Of a DNA stretch of 64,000 nt, positions 16,191 through 25,754 are shown one piece after another (the first letter of the stretch is position 1; every line of letters begins with the position of its first letter). A program made the translations under genes and the position numbers. Source of the DNA: Bellilinea sp040754815 (GTDB lineage Bacteria; Chloroflexota; Anaerolineae; Anaerolineales; Anaerolineaceae); assembly GCA_040754815.1 (NCBI GenBank), contig JBFMBX010000003.1, forward strand, positions 186,001 through 250,000, given 5' to 3'. Below the pieces are notes generated by a model. It saw nothing but the letters and a program-made list of their open reading frames with translations, was not told the origin of the DNA and made no database searches.

Positions 16191-17309
16191 ATGCAAACCC
16201 AAATAAAAAGAAGCGCTGGTAGCCTGATCGTTGATTGGTTGACCACAGGGGTGGGAAGGATTGTTGCTTCGGTGTTTGTTCCTTTAGTGACCTTCCTGGT
16301 TTTGTGGCGCGGCTTTATCTTTCTAAGGGACAGCAATGCTCCACAATTGATTATCGTCGTTGTGGCAATAGTGTGGGGGGTGGGAGGAGTAGCGCTCCTT
16401 TACGGAGTATCCAACTGGCTGGTCGAAAAATTAGCCGGTGATTGGGTGCGCCGGCTGCAACCTTTTATTTTCATCGGGCCTGCGGTTGCCATTCTCTTCT
16501 GGTATCTTGCCCTGCCTACGCTGAGAACGCTGATTCTAAGTTTTCAGGATGGTTTGGGAAGGCGTTTTGTGGGAATTGATAATTACATCTTTGCCTTTAC
16601 AGACCGCATCATGCTCGAAGCATTCCGCAACAATTTGTTGTGGATGGTGCTGGGGACGGGTTTTAGTGTTGGTTTGGGGCTGCTCATTGCAGTGCTGGCA
16701 GACAGAACACCCTTGGAAAAAGTCTATAAAGCCATTGTCTTTATGCCAATGGCGATTTCGTTCGTTGGTGCTGGCGTTATCTGGAAATTTGTTTATGCCT
16801 ATCGCGGTGAGGGGGTTGGAATAAATGAGATCGGATTATTGAATGCTATCGTAATTGCACTGGGAGGAAAAGCACAACCGTGGTTGCTGCTGCCGCCCAT
16901 TAACAATATCTTTCTGATTGTCATTATGATCTGGCTGCAAACCGGCTATGCCATGGTCATCTTATCCTCCGCAATTAAGGGCATACCATCTGAACTTCTT
17001 GAAGCAGCAAGGGTGGATGGTGCTAACGAGTTTCAGGTTTTCTTCCAAATCATGATCCCAACCATTCAAAGCACACTGCTGACGGTAACGACAACCATCG
17101 TGATTTTTAGTTTGAAATTGTTTGATATCGTTCGCGTGATGACCGGCGGAAATTATGGAACCAATGTAATTGCCAACGAATTTTATCTTCAACAATTTAC
17201 TTATAATCATTCCGGCCGTGCCTCAGCTATTGCTATTGTGTTGTTAATTGCGGTGATCCCGGTGATGATCTACAATCTGCGACAGTTCCGCGAAAGGAGG
17301 GCGTTCTGA
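16191..17309 (+). CDS. Sugar ABC transporter permease (AglF-like)
   Basis: A 372-residue permease with about eight hydrophobic segments, two of them in an N-terminal extension before the canonical six-helix domain. The EAA loop ELLEAARVDGANEFQVFFQIMIPTIQSTLL is typical of sugar importers. Segments YRGEGVGINEIGLLNAI and GGNYGTNVIANEFYLQQF match alpha-glucoside permeases (AglF). AAGGAG lies before the ATG. It overlaps the next permease by one base (TGATG). No ATP-binding subunit is encoded nearby, so the pair presumably uses a shared MsmK/MalK-type ATPase encoded elsewhere. Confidence 0.88.
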   Translation: MQTQIKRSAGSLIVDWLTTGVGRIVASVFVPLVTFLVLWRGFIFLRDSNAPQLIIVVVAIVWGVGGVALLYGVSNWLVEKLAGDWVRRLQPFIFIGPAVAILFWYLALPTLRTLILSFQDGLGRRFVGIDNYIFAFTDRIMLEAFRNNLLWMVLGTGFSVGLGLLIAVLADRTPLEKVYKAIVFMPMAISFVGAGVIWKFVYAYRGEGVGINEIGLLNAIVIALGGKAQPWLLLPPINNIFLIVIMIWLQTGYAMVILSSAIKGIPSELLEAARVDGANEFQVFFQIMIPTIQSTLLTVTTTIVIFSLKLFDIVRVMTGGNYGTNVIANEFYLQQFTYNHSGRASAIAIVLLIAVIPVMIYNLRQFRERRAF

Positions 17310-18418
17310 TGAGCAGCGGTACAGCAAGCCAAAAGAATCAAAAGAAGTGGGGAAGTATTCTCGTCAATGGCGTGTTGATCCTCATCTGTTTGATCTGGCT
17401 GATTCCCACCATTGGAGTATTTATTACCTCCTTCCGGAACAGCGAAGATATTTATAGCAGTGGATGGTGGACTGTTTTTCCGCATCGTGCGTGGGTTAAG
17501 GTAGAGGAAATTCAGATTCCTGAATCAGTAAATGTGGATCAACCCTTTGAGGTGGCGGGCATAACCGCCGATTTTACAACGCTGCGGCAGGGTGTAGTCA
17601 CACCGGATGGACGCAAAGTTACCTGGATTGGCAATAAACGTTCCCGGCTGGTGGTGGTTGAAGAGAAGCGATGGGTTGGCTTTTCTGCCCGATTAACACT
17701 GGATAATTACCGCGACACGCTAAGCGGAAAGGAAATTCGTTTTCGCGATGCCTCTGGAAACGAAATTACCCGTAAGGGCAACAATCTCGGCGGAGCATTT
17801 TTGAACTCGATTGCTGTGGCGGTGCCTTCAACGATTATTCCCATCCTGATTGCAGCGTTTGCCGCATATGGCTTTGCGTGGCTGAATTTCCCCGGCAGAA
17901 AGTTATTGTTCACGCTGGTAGTCGCCTTACTGGTGGTGCCCCTTCAGATTGCCCTTGTGCCAATTCTCAGAGACTACACTAATTTGAATTTGAATGGCAC
18001 CTATCTGGCCATGTGGCTGGCCCATACGGGTTTTGGTTTGCCGCTAGCGGTGTATTTGTTATTCAATTACATTGGTTCTTTGCCAAGAGATATTCTGGAG
18101 TCGGCTTTCATAGATGGTGCATCGCATTTTACCATTTTCACCCGGCTGATTTTGCCTCTGTCGGTGCCGGCACTGGCTTCCTTTGCCATCTTCCAATTCC
18201 TGTGGGTGTGGAATGACTACCTAGTAGCGCTGGTGTTCCTTGGCGATCAGAATCGAGTGGTTACCAGTGCACTGGCGGCGATGGTCGGTGAGAAAGGTCA
18301 GGACTGGCATTTGCTGACCTCCGGCGCTTTTGTGAGCATGATTTTGCCTCTGACGGTGTTCTTCGCTCTGCAGCGCTACTTTGTGCGCGGCTTGATGGCG
18401 GGATCTGTCAAAGGTTAA
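17309..18418 (+). CDS. Sugar ABC transporter permease (AglG-like)
   Basis: A 369-residue second permease. After the first helix (ILVNGVLILICLIWLIPTIGVFITSF) there is a roughly 100-residue external insertion with beta-rich sequence, as seen in AglG-type permeases. The EAA loop ESAFIDGASHFTIFTRLILPLSVPAL and WVWNDYLVALVFL are family-typical. Its ATG overlaps the upstream stop, implying coupled translation with the AglF-like partner. The two should form the membrane channel for an alpha-glucoside; substrate is inferred from the GH13 gene that follows 21 bp downstream. Confidence 0.88.
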   Translation: MSSGTASQKNQKKWGSILVNGVLILICLIWLIPTIGVFITSFRNSEDIYSSGWWTVFPHRAWVKVEEIQIPESVNVDQPFEVAGITADFTTLRQGVVTPDGRKVTWIGNKRSRLVVVEEKRWVGFSARLTLDNYRDTLSGKEIRFRDASGNEITRKGNNLGGAFLNSIAVAVPSTIIPILIAAFAAYGFAWLNFPGRKLLFTLVVALLVVPLQIALVPILRDYTNLNLNGTYLAMWLAHTGFGLPLAVYLLFNYIGSLPRDILESAFIDGASHFTIFTRLILPLSVPALASFAIFQFLWVWNDYLVALVFLGDQNRVVTSALAAMVGEKGQDWHLLTSGAFVSMILPLTVFFALQRYFVRGLMAGSVKG

Positions 18419-18439
18419 TCAACGAAAGGGTTTTATGAT

Positions 18440-20383
18440 ATGAATCTATCCAGAGAATCAAAACGAACTCTGGATCGGTTAATACCGCGTCTTAAGACGC
18501 GGTTCACCGATTTCATCAACCGTAATCCGCAGGATTGGGTGCTGTTTGAAGGGCGACTGGAGAATAACTTTGAGCGCCTTTTCGGGATATTACATCACCT
18601 ATATAGTAATCATTACGACTTTTTCTTCCACCTTGAAGAATTACTGGAAATCCTGGCCGGTTACTGGGTGAAGCGCAGTGCGGAATTAAAAAAACTGGAT
18701 TTGGAGAGGGAAAATAAACCGGATTGGTTTCAATCCAATCAAATGTTGGGCGGTGTGTGTTATGTGGATTTGTTTGCCGGCAATTTAAAAGGTATTCGAG
18801 AGAAATTACCCTACTTTAAAGAATTGGGCCTCACTTATCTTCATCTGATGCCGCTGTTTCGCTCTCCGGCAGGGGAGAACGATGGCGGCTATGCCATCTC
18901 CAGTTACCGGGAAGTTAATCCTGCTCTGGGTACAATGGAGGAACTGGCTGAACTTGCCGGACTGCTTCGGAAAGAAGGAATCAGTCTGGTGCTTGATTTT
19001 GTTTTCAACCACACCTCCAACGAACACGAATGGGCGCTTAAGGCGCGTGCGGGTGATGTTGATTTTCAATCCTACTATTACATGTTCGAAGACCGCTCGA
19101 TGCCGGATGCTTACGAACGAACATTACGTGAAATATTTCCGGAAGAACACCCCGGTGCATTTACTTACTTTCCCGATGTTGGAAAGTGGGTGTGGACCAC
19201 ATTTCACTCCAATCAGTGGGATTTGAATTATTCGAATCCGGTGGTGTTCAACCGCATGGCAGAAGAAATGTTATTTCTGGCAAATGCCGGGGTTGAGGTG
19301 TTGCGGCTGGATGCGGTGGCATTTATCTGGAAAAAATTGGGCACCAATTGTGAAAACCTGCCCGAAGCACACATGCTCATTCAGGCTTTCAATGCAATTG
19401 CACGGATCTCAGCACCGTCCTTGTTGTTTAAATCGGAAGCAATTGTTCACCCTGATGAAGTTGTTCGTTACATTCATCCGACCGAATGCCAGCTTTCATA
19501 TAATCCATTATTAATGGCGTTATTGTGGAATACACTGGCGACCCGCCAGACCGATTTGTTAACTTATTCCCTGCAAACCCGGTTTCATATCCATCCTCAA
19601 TGTGCATGGGTCAATTATGTCCGCTGCCACGATGACATTGGTTGGACTTTTTCGGATGAAGATGCGGCCCGGTTGGGAATTAATGGTTTTGATCATCGGC
19701 GTTTTTTGAATGATTTCTATACCGGTAAATTCCCGGGGAGTTTTGCCCGAGGCTTACCTTTTCAAGAAAATCCACGCACCGGTGATGCCAGAATTTCAGG
19801 CACCTGTGCTTCTCTTGCCGGTTTGGAAAAAGCCATATTTGAAGAAACCGAACACGAGGTGGAGCTGGCTCTACGGCGGATTTTACTCATTCACAGCGTG
19901 ATTATATCTATTGGTGGAATTCCGTTAATCTATCTGGGAGATGAAATTGCCACACTCAATGATTACCGCTATCGGGAAGACCCGGCCAAGGTGCGAGATT
20001 CGCGTTGGGTTCATCGCCCCTTCGCGGACGAGGAAAAATACCAGCGCCGACACAACGAGAAAACACCCGAAGGTAAGCTCTATAATCGTTTGAATAATCT
20101 TATCCGTTTACGCAAGAATATCCGTGCATTTGGCGGCGCTGAAACCGAAATTATCGGATTACATTCGAAACAAATTTTTGCATACATTCGCCAGAGTGCC
20201 GGTGAACGGGTGCTGGTGGTATGCAATTTCAGTGAACAGCCTCAAATGATTGACGGAAACGAAATTCGTCTGCACGGTTTAGGTTACGATTTTGTGGATC
20301 TGGTCAGTGGAAAATCATATTCCTCTACCAACACATTGTTGTTGGAGCCATATCAGTTTGTATGGTTGAAAGTTACAGAATGA
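18440..20383 (+). CDS. Amylosucrase-family glycoside hydrolase (GH13_4)
   Basis: A 647-residue GH13 enzyme with the amylosucrase layout: a helical N domain (about 1-90), a TIM barrel with domain B, and a C-terminal beta domain. Catalytic residues are visible: nucleophile Asp291 in RLDAVAFIWK, acid/base Glu333 in FKSEAIV, and the third acid at Asp398 in RCHDD. The sucrose-pocket region AGENDGGYAISSYREVNP is typical. Amylosucrase converts sucrose to alpha-1,4-glucan plus fructose; sucrose hydrolase is a close alternative. With the upstream transporter it forms an uptake-and-use locus. It ends exactly where peptidase T (opposite strand) ends. Confidence 0.85.
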   Translation: MNLSRESKRTLDRLIPRLKTRFTDFINRNPQDWVLFEGRLENNFERLFGILHHLYSNHYDFFFHLEELLEILAGYWVKRSAELKKLDLERENKPDWFQSNQMLGGVCYVDLFAGNLKGIREKLPYFKELGLTYLHLMPLFRSPAGENDGGYAISSYREVNPALGTMEELAELAGLLRKEGISLVLDFVFNHTSNEHEWALKARAGDVDFQSYYYMFEDRSMPDAYERTLREIFPEEHPGAFTYFPDVGKWVWTTFHSNQWDLNYSNPVVFNRMAEEMLFLANAGVEVLRLDAVAFIWKKLGTNCENLPEAHMLIQAFNAIARISAPSLLFKSEAIVHPDEVVRYIHPTECQLSYNPLLMALLWNTLATRQTDLLTYSLQTRFHIHPQCAWVNYVRCHDDIGWTFSDEDAARLGINGFDHRRFLNDFYTGKFPGSFARGLPFQENPRTGDARISGTCASLAGLEKAIFEETEHEVELALRRILLIHSVIISIGGIPLIYLGDEIATLNDYRYREDPAKVRDSRWVHRPFADEEKYQRRHNEKTPEGKLYNRLNNLIRLRKNIRAFGGAETEIIGLHSKQIFAYIRQSAGERVLVVCNFSEQPQMIDGNEIRLHGLGYDFVDLVSGKSYSSTNTLLLEPYQFVWLKVTE

Positions 20384-21607
20384 TCAGTTGTTCACGGCCA
20401 GTTCTGCAATGCGGACGATGACCTCGACTGCCTTTTCCATGGACTCAACCGGAATGAATTCGTAGCGTCCATGGTAATTATGCCCGCCGTTGAAAATATT
20501 TGGACAGGGCAAGCCCATGTAGGATAGACGGGCTCCATCTGTTCCGCCGCGCACCGGCCGAATGATTGGAGTCACACCAACATCCAGCATAGCACGTTTT
20601 GCCAGTTCAATGATGTGCATGACCGGCTGGATTTTTTCTTTCATGTTGTAGTAACTATCCCGCAGATCCATTTTGATCAATTCTGTTTCATACAATTCAT
20701 TTTGAAATTGAATTGATCGAAGAAGCAAGGTTTTCATGTTCTCAAACTTCTGGCGGTCATGCTCGCGAATGATGTAGCGCATCTCGGCATAATCCACGTT
20801 ACCCGAAATGTTGGTGAGGTGGAAAAATCCCTCATAATGTTCGGTGTGCTCCGGGCGCAGGTGGGGAGGCAGCATCTGGTGCAGATTGACGGCAATCTGT
20901 AAGGCATTAATCATCTGGTTTTTTGCTGTGCCGGGGTGAACGTTTCTCCCTTGAATGGTGATTTTTGCATTGGCCGCGTTGAAGTTTTCATACTGGAGTT
21001 CACCAATTTCACCGCCATCCATGGTGTAGGCAAAATCGGCGTTGAATTTTTTGACATCAAAGCGATCTGCTCCTCGACCAATTTCTTCATCGGGTGTAAA
21101 ACCGACTCGAATGGCAGCGTGGGGAATTTCTGGATGCTGAGCAAGATATTCCACCGCAGCCATGATCTCGGCTATGCCGGCCTTATCATCTGCACCCAGT
21201 AGGGTATTTCCATCGGTCGTGATTAAGGTTTGACCAATATATTTATTGAGGATGGGAAAGTCATTTGGAGATAGAATGATATTCTTCTCCCGGTTGAGGA
21301 CAATATCTCCCCCTTGATATTCCCGAATTTGAGGGTTTACATTTTCGCCGGTCATGTCAGGGCTGGTATCCATGTGGGCGATGAAACCGATGGTCGGTGC
21401 ATTTTCCACGGTTGCCGGTAAAGTTGCCATGACATAACCGTTTTCATCCAATGCGACCTCAACCAATCCGATTTGCTTTAATTCTTCTACTAGCAGGTTG
21501 GCGAGGTCTAACTGGCGGCTTGAACTGGGAGAGGTATTTGACGAAGGATCCGATTGGGTATGTATTTTCGCATAGCGAATAAATCGGTCAACGACACTGG
21601 TTTTCAA
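20384..21607 (-). CDS. pepT: Peptidase T (tripeptide aminopeptidase)
   Basis: A 407-residue M20-family dizinc aminopeptidase. Metal-binding and catalytic motifs are intact: HMDTSPD, LGADDKAG, TPDEEIGRG, YTMDGG and the C-terminal GGHNYHGRYEFIPVESM, with RGGTDGA in between. It releases the N-terminal residue of tripeptides in the cytoplasm. Length equals that of known PepT. The start codon is TTG at 21607, supported by AGGAG seven bases upstream; there is no ATG near. A TATAAT for this gene lies at 21640-21645 (minus). Convergent with the amylosucrase-like gene without a gap. Confidence 0.95.
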   Translation of the reverse strand: MKTSVVDRFIRYAKIHTQSDPSSNTSPSSSRQLDLANLLVEELKQIGLVEVALDENGYVMATLPATVENAPTIGFIAHMDTSPDMTGENVNPQIREYQGGDIVLNREKNIILSPNDFPILNKYIGQTLITTDGNTLLGADDKAGIAEIMAAVEYLAQHPEIPHAAIRVGFTPDEEIGRGADRFDVKKFNADFAYTMDGGEIGELQYENFNAANAKITIQGRNVHPGTAKNQMINALQIAVNLHQMLPPHLRPEHTEHYEGFFHLTNISGNVDYAEMRYIIREHDRQKFENMKTLLLRSIQFQNELYETELIKMDLRDSYYNMKEKIQPVMHIIELAKRAMLDVGVTPIIRPVRGGTDGARLSYMGLPCPNIFNGGHNYHGRYEFIPVESMEKAVEVIVRIAELAVNN

Positions 21608-21732
21608 TGTGACACTCCTGGATATTTTTATCGAGAGAGATTATACTCCAATTATAAAAATGGATAGCAACCTCTCCTTTCGAATAGTTCGAGAGAGAGA
21701 ATATCCGCTGATTTGGCGAAAGTGAGGAAGCA

Positions 21733-22824
21733 ATGGAAAAATATCCCATTCCCTTGGTGCCCGGCCCAACAACCGTTCCTCAGATCATTTTAGATGCGAT
21801 GAATCGAGATTATCCATCGCCTGATTTGGAAGTGGAGTTTTTAGAGTTATACAACCAGACGGAAAAACTTCTGCAACGATTGTTTGAAACCAAAAACCGG
21901 ATTGTCATTCACACCGGTGAAGGTATGATAGCTCTATGGGGGGCTTTAAAAAGCACCTTGCAACCGGGTGACCGCGTGCTGTCGCTGGCAACCGGCGTTT
22001 TTGGTTACGGTATTGGTGAAATGGCTTCTTCTTTGGGGGCGGAGGTTAAGGTTTATGGAGTGGATTATGATCAGACATTGAGCGATTGGAAGGTCATTGA
22101 AGGGTTAATCAAGTCGTTTCGTCCGAAAATGATCACTGCTGTTCATTGTGAAACCCCTTCCGGGACACTTAACCCGCTGGATAGGATTGGTGAACTTAAG
22201 CGAAAGTATGAAGTTCCTTTGCTGTATGTGGATGCGGTTGCCAGTTTAGGGGGTGTGGCGGTAAAGACCGATGAATGGGGCATTGATTTATGTTTGGGTG
22301 GTTCTCAAAAGGTGCTTTCGGCCCCTCCTGTGGCGGCGTTTGTAGCCGTGAGCGATACTGCCTGGGAGATTATCAAGCATGTTGGTTATGTCGGTTATGA
22401 TGCTTTGTTACCGTTTTACGATGCGCAGGAGAAATTTTATTTTCCGTATACGCCAAACTGGCATGGGGTGGCGGCAATTTATCAGGCTGTAAAATTGATC
22501 CTTGATGAGGGGATAGAAAAAGTGTTTGAGCGCCATGAAACAGTTGCCGGCTTATGCCGCAAGGAATTAACTAATCTTGGCTTACGTTTGTTCCCGGCAG
22601 AAAAAGCGGTACCCGCTCCAACGGTAACAGCGGTGTATGTTCCAGAACAATATACCTGGCAGGAACTAGACCGGCAATTTCGAGCGAAGGGTCTGGTTGT
22701 TGGCGGTTCATACGGCCCATTAAGCGGAAAGATATTTCGGTTGGGTCATATGGGCAGTCAGGCCAAAGTAGAACTGGTTGAGCAGGCTATTCAGGTCATC
22801 AAAGAGGTGGTCGAATCAACCTGA
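21733..22824 (+). CDS. Class V aminotransferase (alanine/serine-glyoxylate type)
   Basis: A 363-residue PLP-dependent class V aminotransferase. The PLP lysine is in LGGSQKVLSAPP; VDAVASLGG holds the aspartate facing the pyridine nitrogen; HTGEGMIALWGAL and the C-terminal GSYGPLSGKIFRLGHMG are typical of alanine-glyoxylate, serine-pyruvate and related enzymes (including purine-catabolic ureidoglycine-glyoxylate transaminases). GAGG lies before the ATG. No purine-catabolism or glycine-pathway gene is near, so the amino donor cannot be deduced. It overlaps the next minus-strand gene tail to tail by nine bases. Confidence 0.85.
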   Translation: MEKYPIPLVPGPTTVPQIILDAMNRDYPSPDLEVEFLELYNQTEKLLQRLFETKNRIVIHTGEGMIALWGALKSTLQPGDRVLSLATGVFGYGIGEMASSLGAEVKVYGVDYDQTLSDWKVIEGLIKSFRPKMITAVHCETPSGTLNPLDRIGELKRKYEVPLLYVDAVASLGGVAVKTDEWGIDLCLGGSQKVLSAPPVAAFVAVSDTAWEIIKHVGYVGYDALLPFYDAQEKFYFPYTPNWHGVAAIYQAVKLILDEGIEKVFERHETVAGLCRKELTNLGLRLFPAEKAVPAPTVTAVYVPEQYTWQELDRQFRAKGLVVGGSYGPLSGKIFRLGHMGSQAKVELVEQAIQVIKEVVEST

Positions 22825-23133
22825 ATCTAAAACCTGCCGAACGGCTGCCAGAAGGGCTTCGTATTCCGGCACGCCACGAAATCCGCTGGAAGTGGCATAA
22901 ACACGGCAGCCCAGAAAGTAATTCTCCTGTTTTGTCGGGAAAATATCCTTCCCATTGACGAAGAACGAAGGGGAGCCGGCAAATTTACGTCGTTGGGCTT
23001 CTTCGTTCGAGGTTATTTTCACGAGAATAATCGGTTCGGTTCGGTCTAAATCCGCAATTACATTTTGAAATAGTTCCAATCCCTTTTTCCAGCTGGGGCA
23101 ATCTTCGAAATACAATAATTCAAAAATAGCCAT
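22816..23133 (-). CDS. Thioredoxin-like protein with single-cysteine CPxW site
   Basis: A 105-residue thioredoxin-fold-like protein. The first strand FELLYFEDCPSWKKGLELF carries CPSW, so the resolving cysteine of CxxC is missing; the cis-proline loop is visible as GSPSFFVNGKDIFP. A second cysteine occurs later in LGCRVY. Similar small proteins are found with mercury, arsenic or alkylmercury genes, but none is here. ATG 23133 is chosen with GGGAG about seven bases upstream rather than GTG 23145. Function, if redox at all, would be monothiol. Confidence in the fold is fair, in function low. Confidence 0.7.
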   Translation of the reverse strand: MAIFELLYFEDCPSWKKGLELFQNVIADLDRTEPIILVKITSNEEAQRRKFAGSPSFFVNGKDIFPTKQENYFLGCRVYATSSGFRGVPEYEALLAAVRQVLDSG

Positions 23134-23188
23134 GCCGTCTCCCACTTTGTAAATATTGTTCTTATTATAGTGTCAAATCAAATCGGGA

Positions 23189-24343
23189 CTAGGCATGAGT
23201 TTTTAATCCCAGTGTTGTGGCGATGATCATTTTTTGCATTTCACTGGTGCCGGAGTAGATTTTAGTTCCAATGGCATCGCGCAAATGACGCTCAATTTCA
23301 AAATCTGTCGTGTAGCCATAACCGCCGAAAATCTGGATGGCGTCCAGAAAGGTTTGGACGGCGGCTTCACTGGTGACCAGCTTGGCAATGGAAGCCGGCA
23401 TGGTAGGATCGCCGTGTTCGAGTTCCCAGGCGGCTTTATAGATCAATAAACGAGCCGATTCCAGTCGCACCTGCATATCCACAATTTTGCCGGAAATTGC
23501 CTGATAGGCAGAGATAGGTTTGCCGAACTGGACTCTTTCGTTCGCATAGCGGACACATTCCTCGATCTGATGCTGCATTGCTCCTAAAAATGGTGCAAGA
23601 ATGAGAGCCCGCTCCCAAAACATAATTCTGGAAAATATACGCGACCCACTGCTGGGCGTGCCGATGACATTGGAGGTTGGGATCCGGGCATCCTTGAAGA
23701 TGACATCTGCCATAGGGGAGGTTCTGGAGCCCATTTTTTCCATGTGAGATTCGACCGAAACTCCCGATGTGCCAGCCTCAACTGCAAAACAAGTTACACC
23801 GGCAAAGCCATATTTTTTATTGATGGTGGCAAAGGTGATGAAAAAATCGGCTACGGGTGCATTGGTTACAAAGGTCTTGCTCCCATTCAGAATGTACTCG
23901 TCTCCCTCTTTTACGGCCGTTGTGGACATAGACATCGCGTCCGAGCCGGCTGCCGGTTCTGAGATGGCGTGGGCGCCTACCCATTCGCCGGAGGCAAGGC
24001 GGGGGAGATACTTTTGCTTCAATTCTTCGCTGCCAAATAAAAGTAAAGGCATTTCAACTGCCCAGATGTGTGCACCAATGGAAAGGAATATACTGGTTTC
24101 CTTGCTTCCATAGCCGAATCCTTCCAATACCCGGGCAACGGTAAGGGCATCCAGACCCAAGCCGCCGTATTTTTCAGGGATAATCATCCCCAGCAACCCT
24201 AAATCAGCGCAGGCCTGCCATTTTTCGCGGGAGAAAATTTGGTTTCGATCTTCTTCAATGAGGTTTTTATTCATTTTTTTCTGAGCAAATTCAATTGCCT
24301 GATGATATAAATCGTCCTGTTCCTGTGTCCATTCGAAGTTCAT
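23189..24343 (-). CDS. Acyl-CoA dehydrogenase
   Basis: A 384-residue FAD enzyme of the acyl-CoA dehydrogenase family, oxidising an acyl-CoA to the 2-enoyl-CoA and passing electrons to ETF. Signatures: AHAISEPAAGSDAMSM, KTFVTNAPVADFFITFA, RVQFGKPISAYQAI and the C-terminal IQIFGGYGYTTDFEIERHLRDA with YSGTSEMQKMIIA. The catalytic glutamate position of short-chain types (GGYGYTTDFEIER region) is filled. Length is standard. No ETF or other beta-oxidation gene is adjacent, so chain-length or branched-chain preference is unknown. ATG start. Confidence 0.93.
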   Translation of the reverse strand: MNFEWTQEQDDLYHQAIEFAQKKMNKNLIEEDRNQIFSREKWQACADLGLLGMIIPEKYGGLGLDALTVARVLEGFGYGSKETSIFLSIGAHIWAVEMPLLLFGSEELKQKYLPRLASGEWVGAHAISEPAAGSDAMSMSTTAVKEGDEYILNGSKTFVTNAPVADFFITFATINKKYGFAGVTCFAVEAGTSGVSVESHMEKMGSRTSPMADVIFKDARIPTSNVIGTPSSGSRIFSRIMFWERALILAPFLGAMQHQIEECVRYANERVQFGKPISAYQAISGKIVDMQVRLESARLLIYKAAWELEHGDPTMPASIAKLVTSEAAVQTFLDAIQIFGGYGYTTDFEIERHLRDAIGTKIYSGTSEMQKMIIATTLGLKTHA

Positions 24344-24506
24344 GTTTAGCCTCTTTTATCAAAATTATCCACGAATGATTGTACATCACCCCCCCGCGAA
24401 AAATTCTTTGATTTATCTAATAATTTTTTAAATATTCCAAAATTGCTTATGTTACAATCCTAACAAGATAATTTGGTAGAAGAAAACATAAGCATGGGAG
24501 ACGAGG

Positions 24507-25745
24507 ATGAAAGTTGCATTTTTACATTATTCTGCGCCACCTGTTGTTGGTGGGGTAGAAAATGTAATGGCCAGTCAGGCTGAATGCTTAGCAAATTTTG
24601 GATATGATGTGGAAATTTTATGCGGCAGGGGGAGTCAATGGCATCCGCGTATTGAGGTAAAAACATTTCCTCTGCTGGATTCTCGGGATCCACAAATTCT
24701 GGAATTGAAAAAAAACCTTGACCGTGGTCAAATCCCACCGGCTTTTGACCAGGTGGTAGAAGAAATTTTCCATTGGCTGGAGAAGGCATTAGCCGACAAA
24801 CGACTATTAATCGCCCATAATGTGGCCTCACAACACAAAAATCTGGCATTGACTACCGCTCTTTATCGGTTGGCTGAATCTCGGCGGGGAAAATTGGAGG
24901 TCATTTTATGGCATCATGATTTTGCATGGACGGCAAGTCAATACGCTGGCGAGTTGTATTCATCCTACCCCTACGATTTATGCAAAAAGGCGTGGGATGG
25001 TGTGACTCATGTTGTGGTATCGGATGCCCGTAAGCAAGAGATGGTACAGTTAACCGGGATTGATGAAGAAAAGGTGAGGGTGATTCCGGCAGGGATTAAT
25101 CAAAAGACCTTGCTAGGTTTGTCTGATGAATTTTATCAAATGCTGACGCGACACCAGCTATTATCGGCAGAACCGTTAATCCTTATGCCGATTCGCGTGA
25201 CCCGCAGAAAGAATCTGGAGATGGCACTTCACATCACTGCCACCCTAAAATCTGAGTTCCCCGAGGTAAAAACCGTTGTCACTGGTCCAACAGGGGCGCA
25301 CAATCCGACCAACGAGCAATATTTAAAGGAATTATTGAATCTGAGATGGCTGCATGATCTGGACAATCAGATGATTTTTCTGGCAGAGTTCTATCCCAAT
25401 GGTATTCCAGAGGAGTGGATTGGTTCCTTTTACCGGTTAGCCGATGTGCTTCTGTTGACCAGTAAGGAAGAAGGTTTTGGAATCCCCATATTGGAAGCCG
25501 GATTGAACCGTTTGCTGATTTTCTGCAGCGACATTGCACCTTTGCGGGCCCTAGCAGATGGATACGCCAATCTGTTCTCGTTGAAGGATTCTCCCCAAGA
25601 GATTGCAAAAGAGATCATTGTAAAATTAAAAACAGATCCTTGTATTTCTTTTCGGGGAAAGGTTAAAAGGGAATATACCTGGGAGGCTATTTACACTCAT
25701 AAAATCGCGCCGTTGATCAGAGATGTGCTTCAAGAAGTCAGATGA
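24507..25745 (+). CDS. GT4-family glycosyltransferase of the glucosylglycerate operon
   Basis: A 412-residue GT-B enzyme of family GT4. The N-terminal acceptor domain has VAFLHYSAPPVVGGVENVMASQAECLANFGYDVEILCG; the C-terminal donor domain has ILMPIRVTRRKNLEMALHI and the nucleotide-sugar signature EEGFGIPILEA. First gene of a five-gene plus-strand operon; GpgS follows three bases after its stop. It may extend glucosylglycerate (for example to a di- or mannosylated form) or make another protective glycoside. Donor and acceptor are unknown. An extended -10 (TGTTACAAT) lies about 50 bases upstream of the ATG. Confidence 0.82.
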   Translation: MKVAFLHYSAPPVVGGVENVMASQAECLANFGYDVEILCGRGSQWHPRIEVKTFPLLDSRDPQILELKKNLDRGQIPPAFDQVVEEIFHWLEKALADKRLLIAHNVASQHKNLALTTALYRLAESRRGKLEVILWHHDFAWTASQYAGELYSSYPYDLCKKAWDGVTHVVVSDARKQEMVQLTGIDEEKVRVIPAGINQKTLLGLSDEFYQMLTRHQLLSAEPLILMPIRVTRRKNLEMALHITATLKSEFPEVKTVVTGPTGAHNPTNEQYLKELLNLRWLHDLDNQMIFLAEFYPNGIPEEWIGSFYRLADVLLLTSKEEGFGIPILEAGLNRLLIFCSDIAPLRALADGYANLFSLKDSPQEIAKEIIVKLKTDPCISFRGKVKREYTWEAIYTHKIAPLIRDVLQEVR

Positions 25746-25754
25746 GGTATGGTA

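Noticed and set aside
24460..24849. 129-codon minus-strand frame at the start of the GT4 gene
   Set aside because: Antisense to a well-supported GT4 N-terminal domain.
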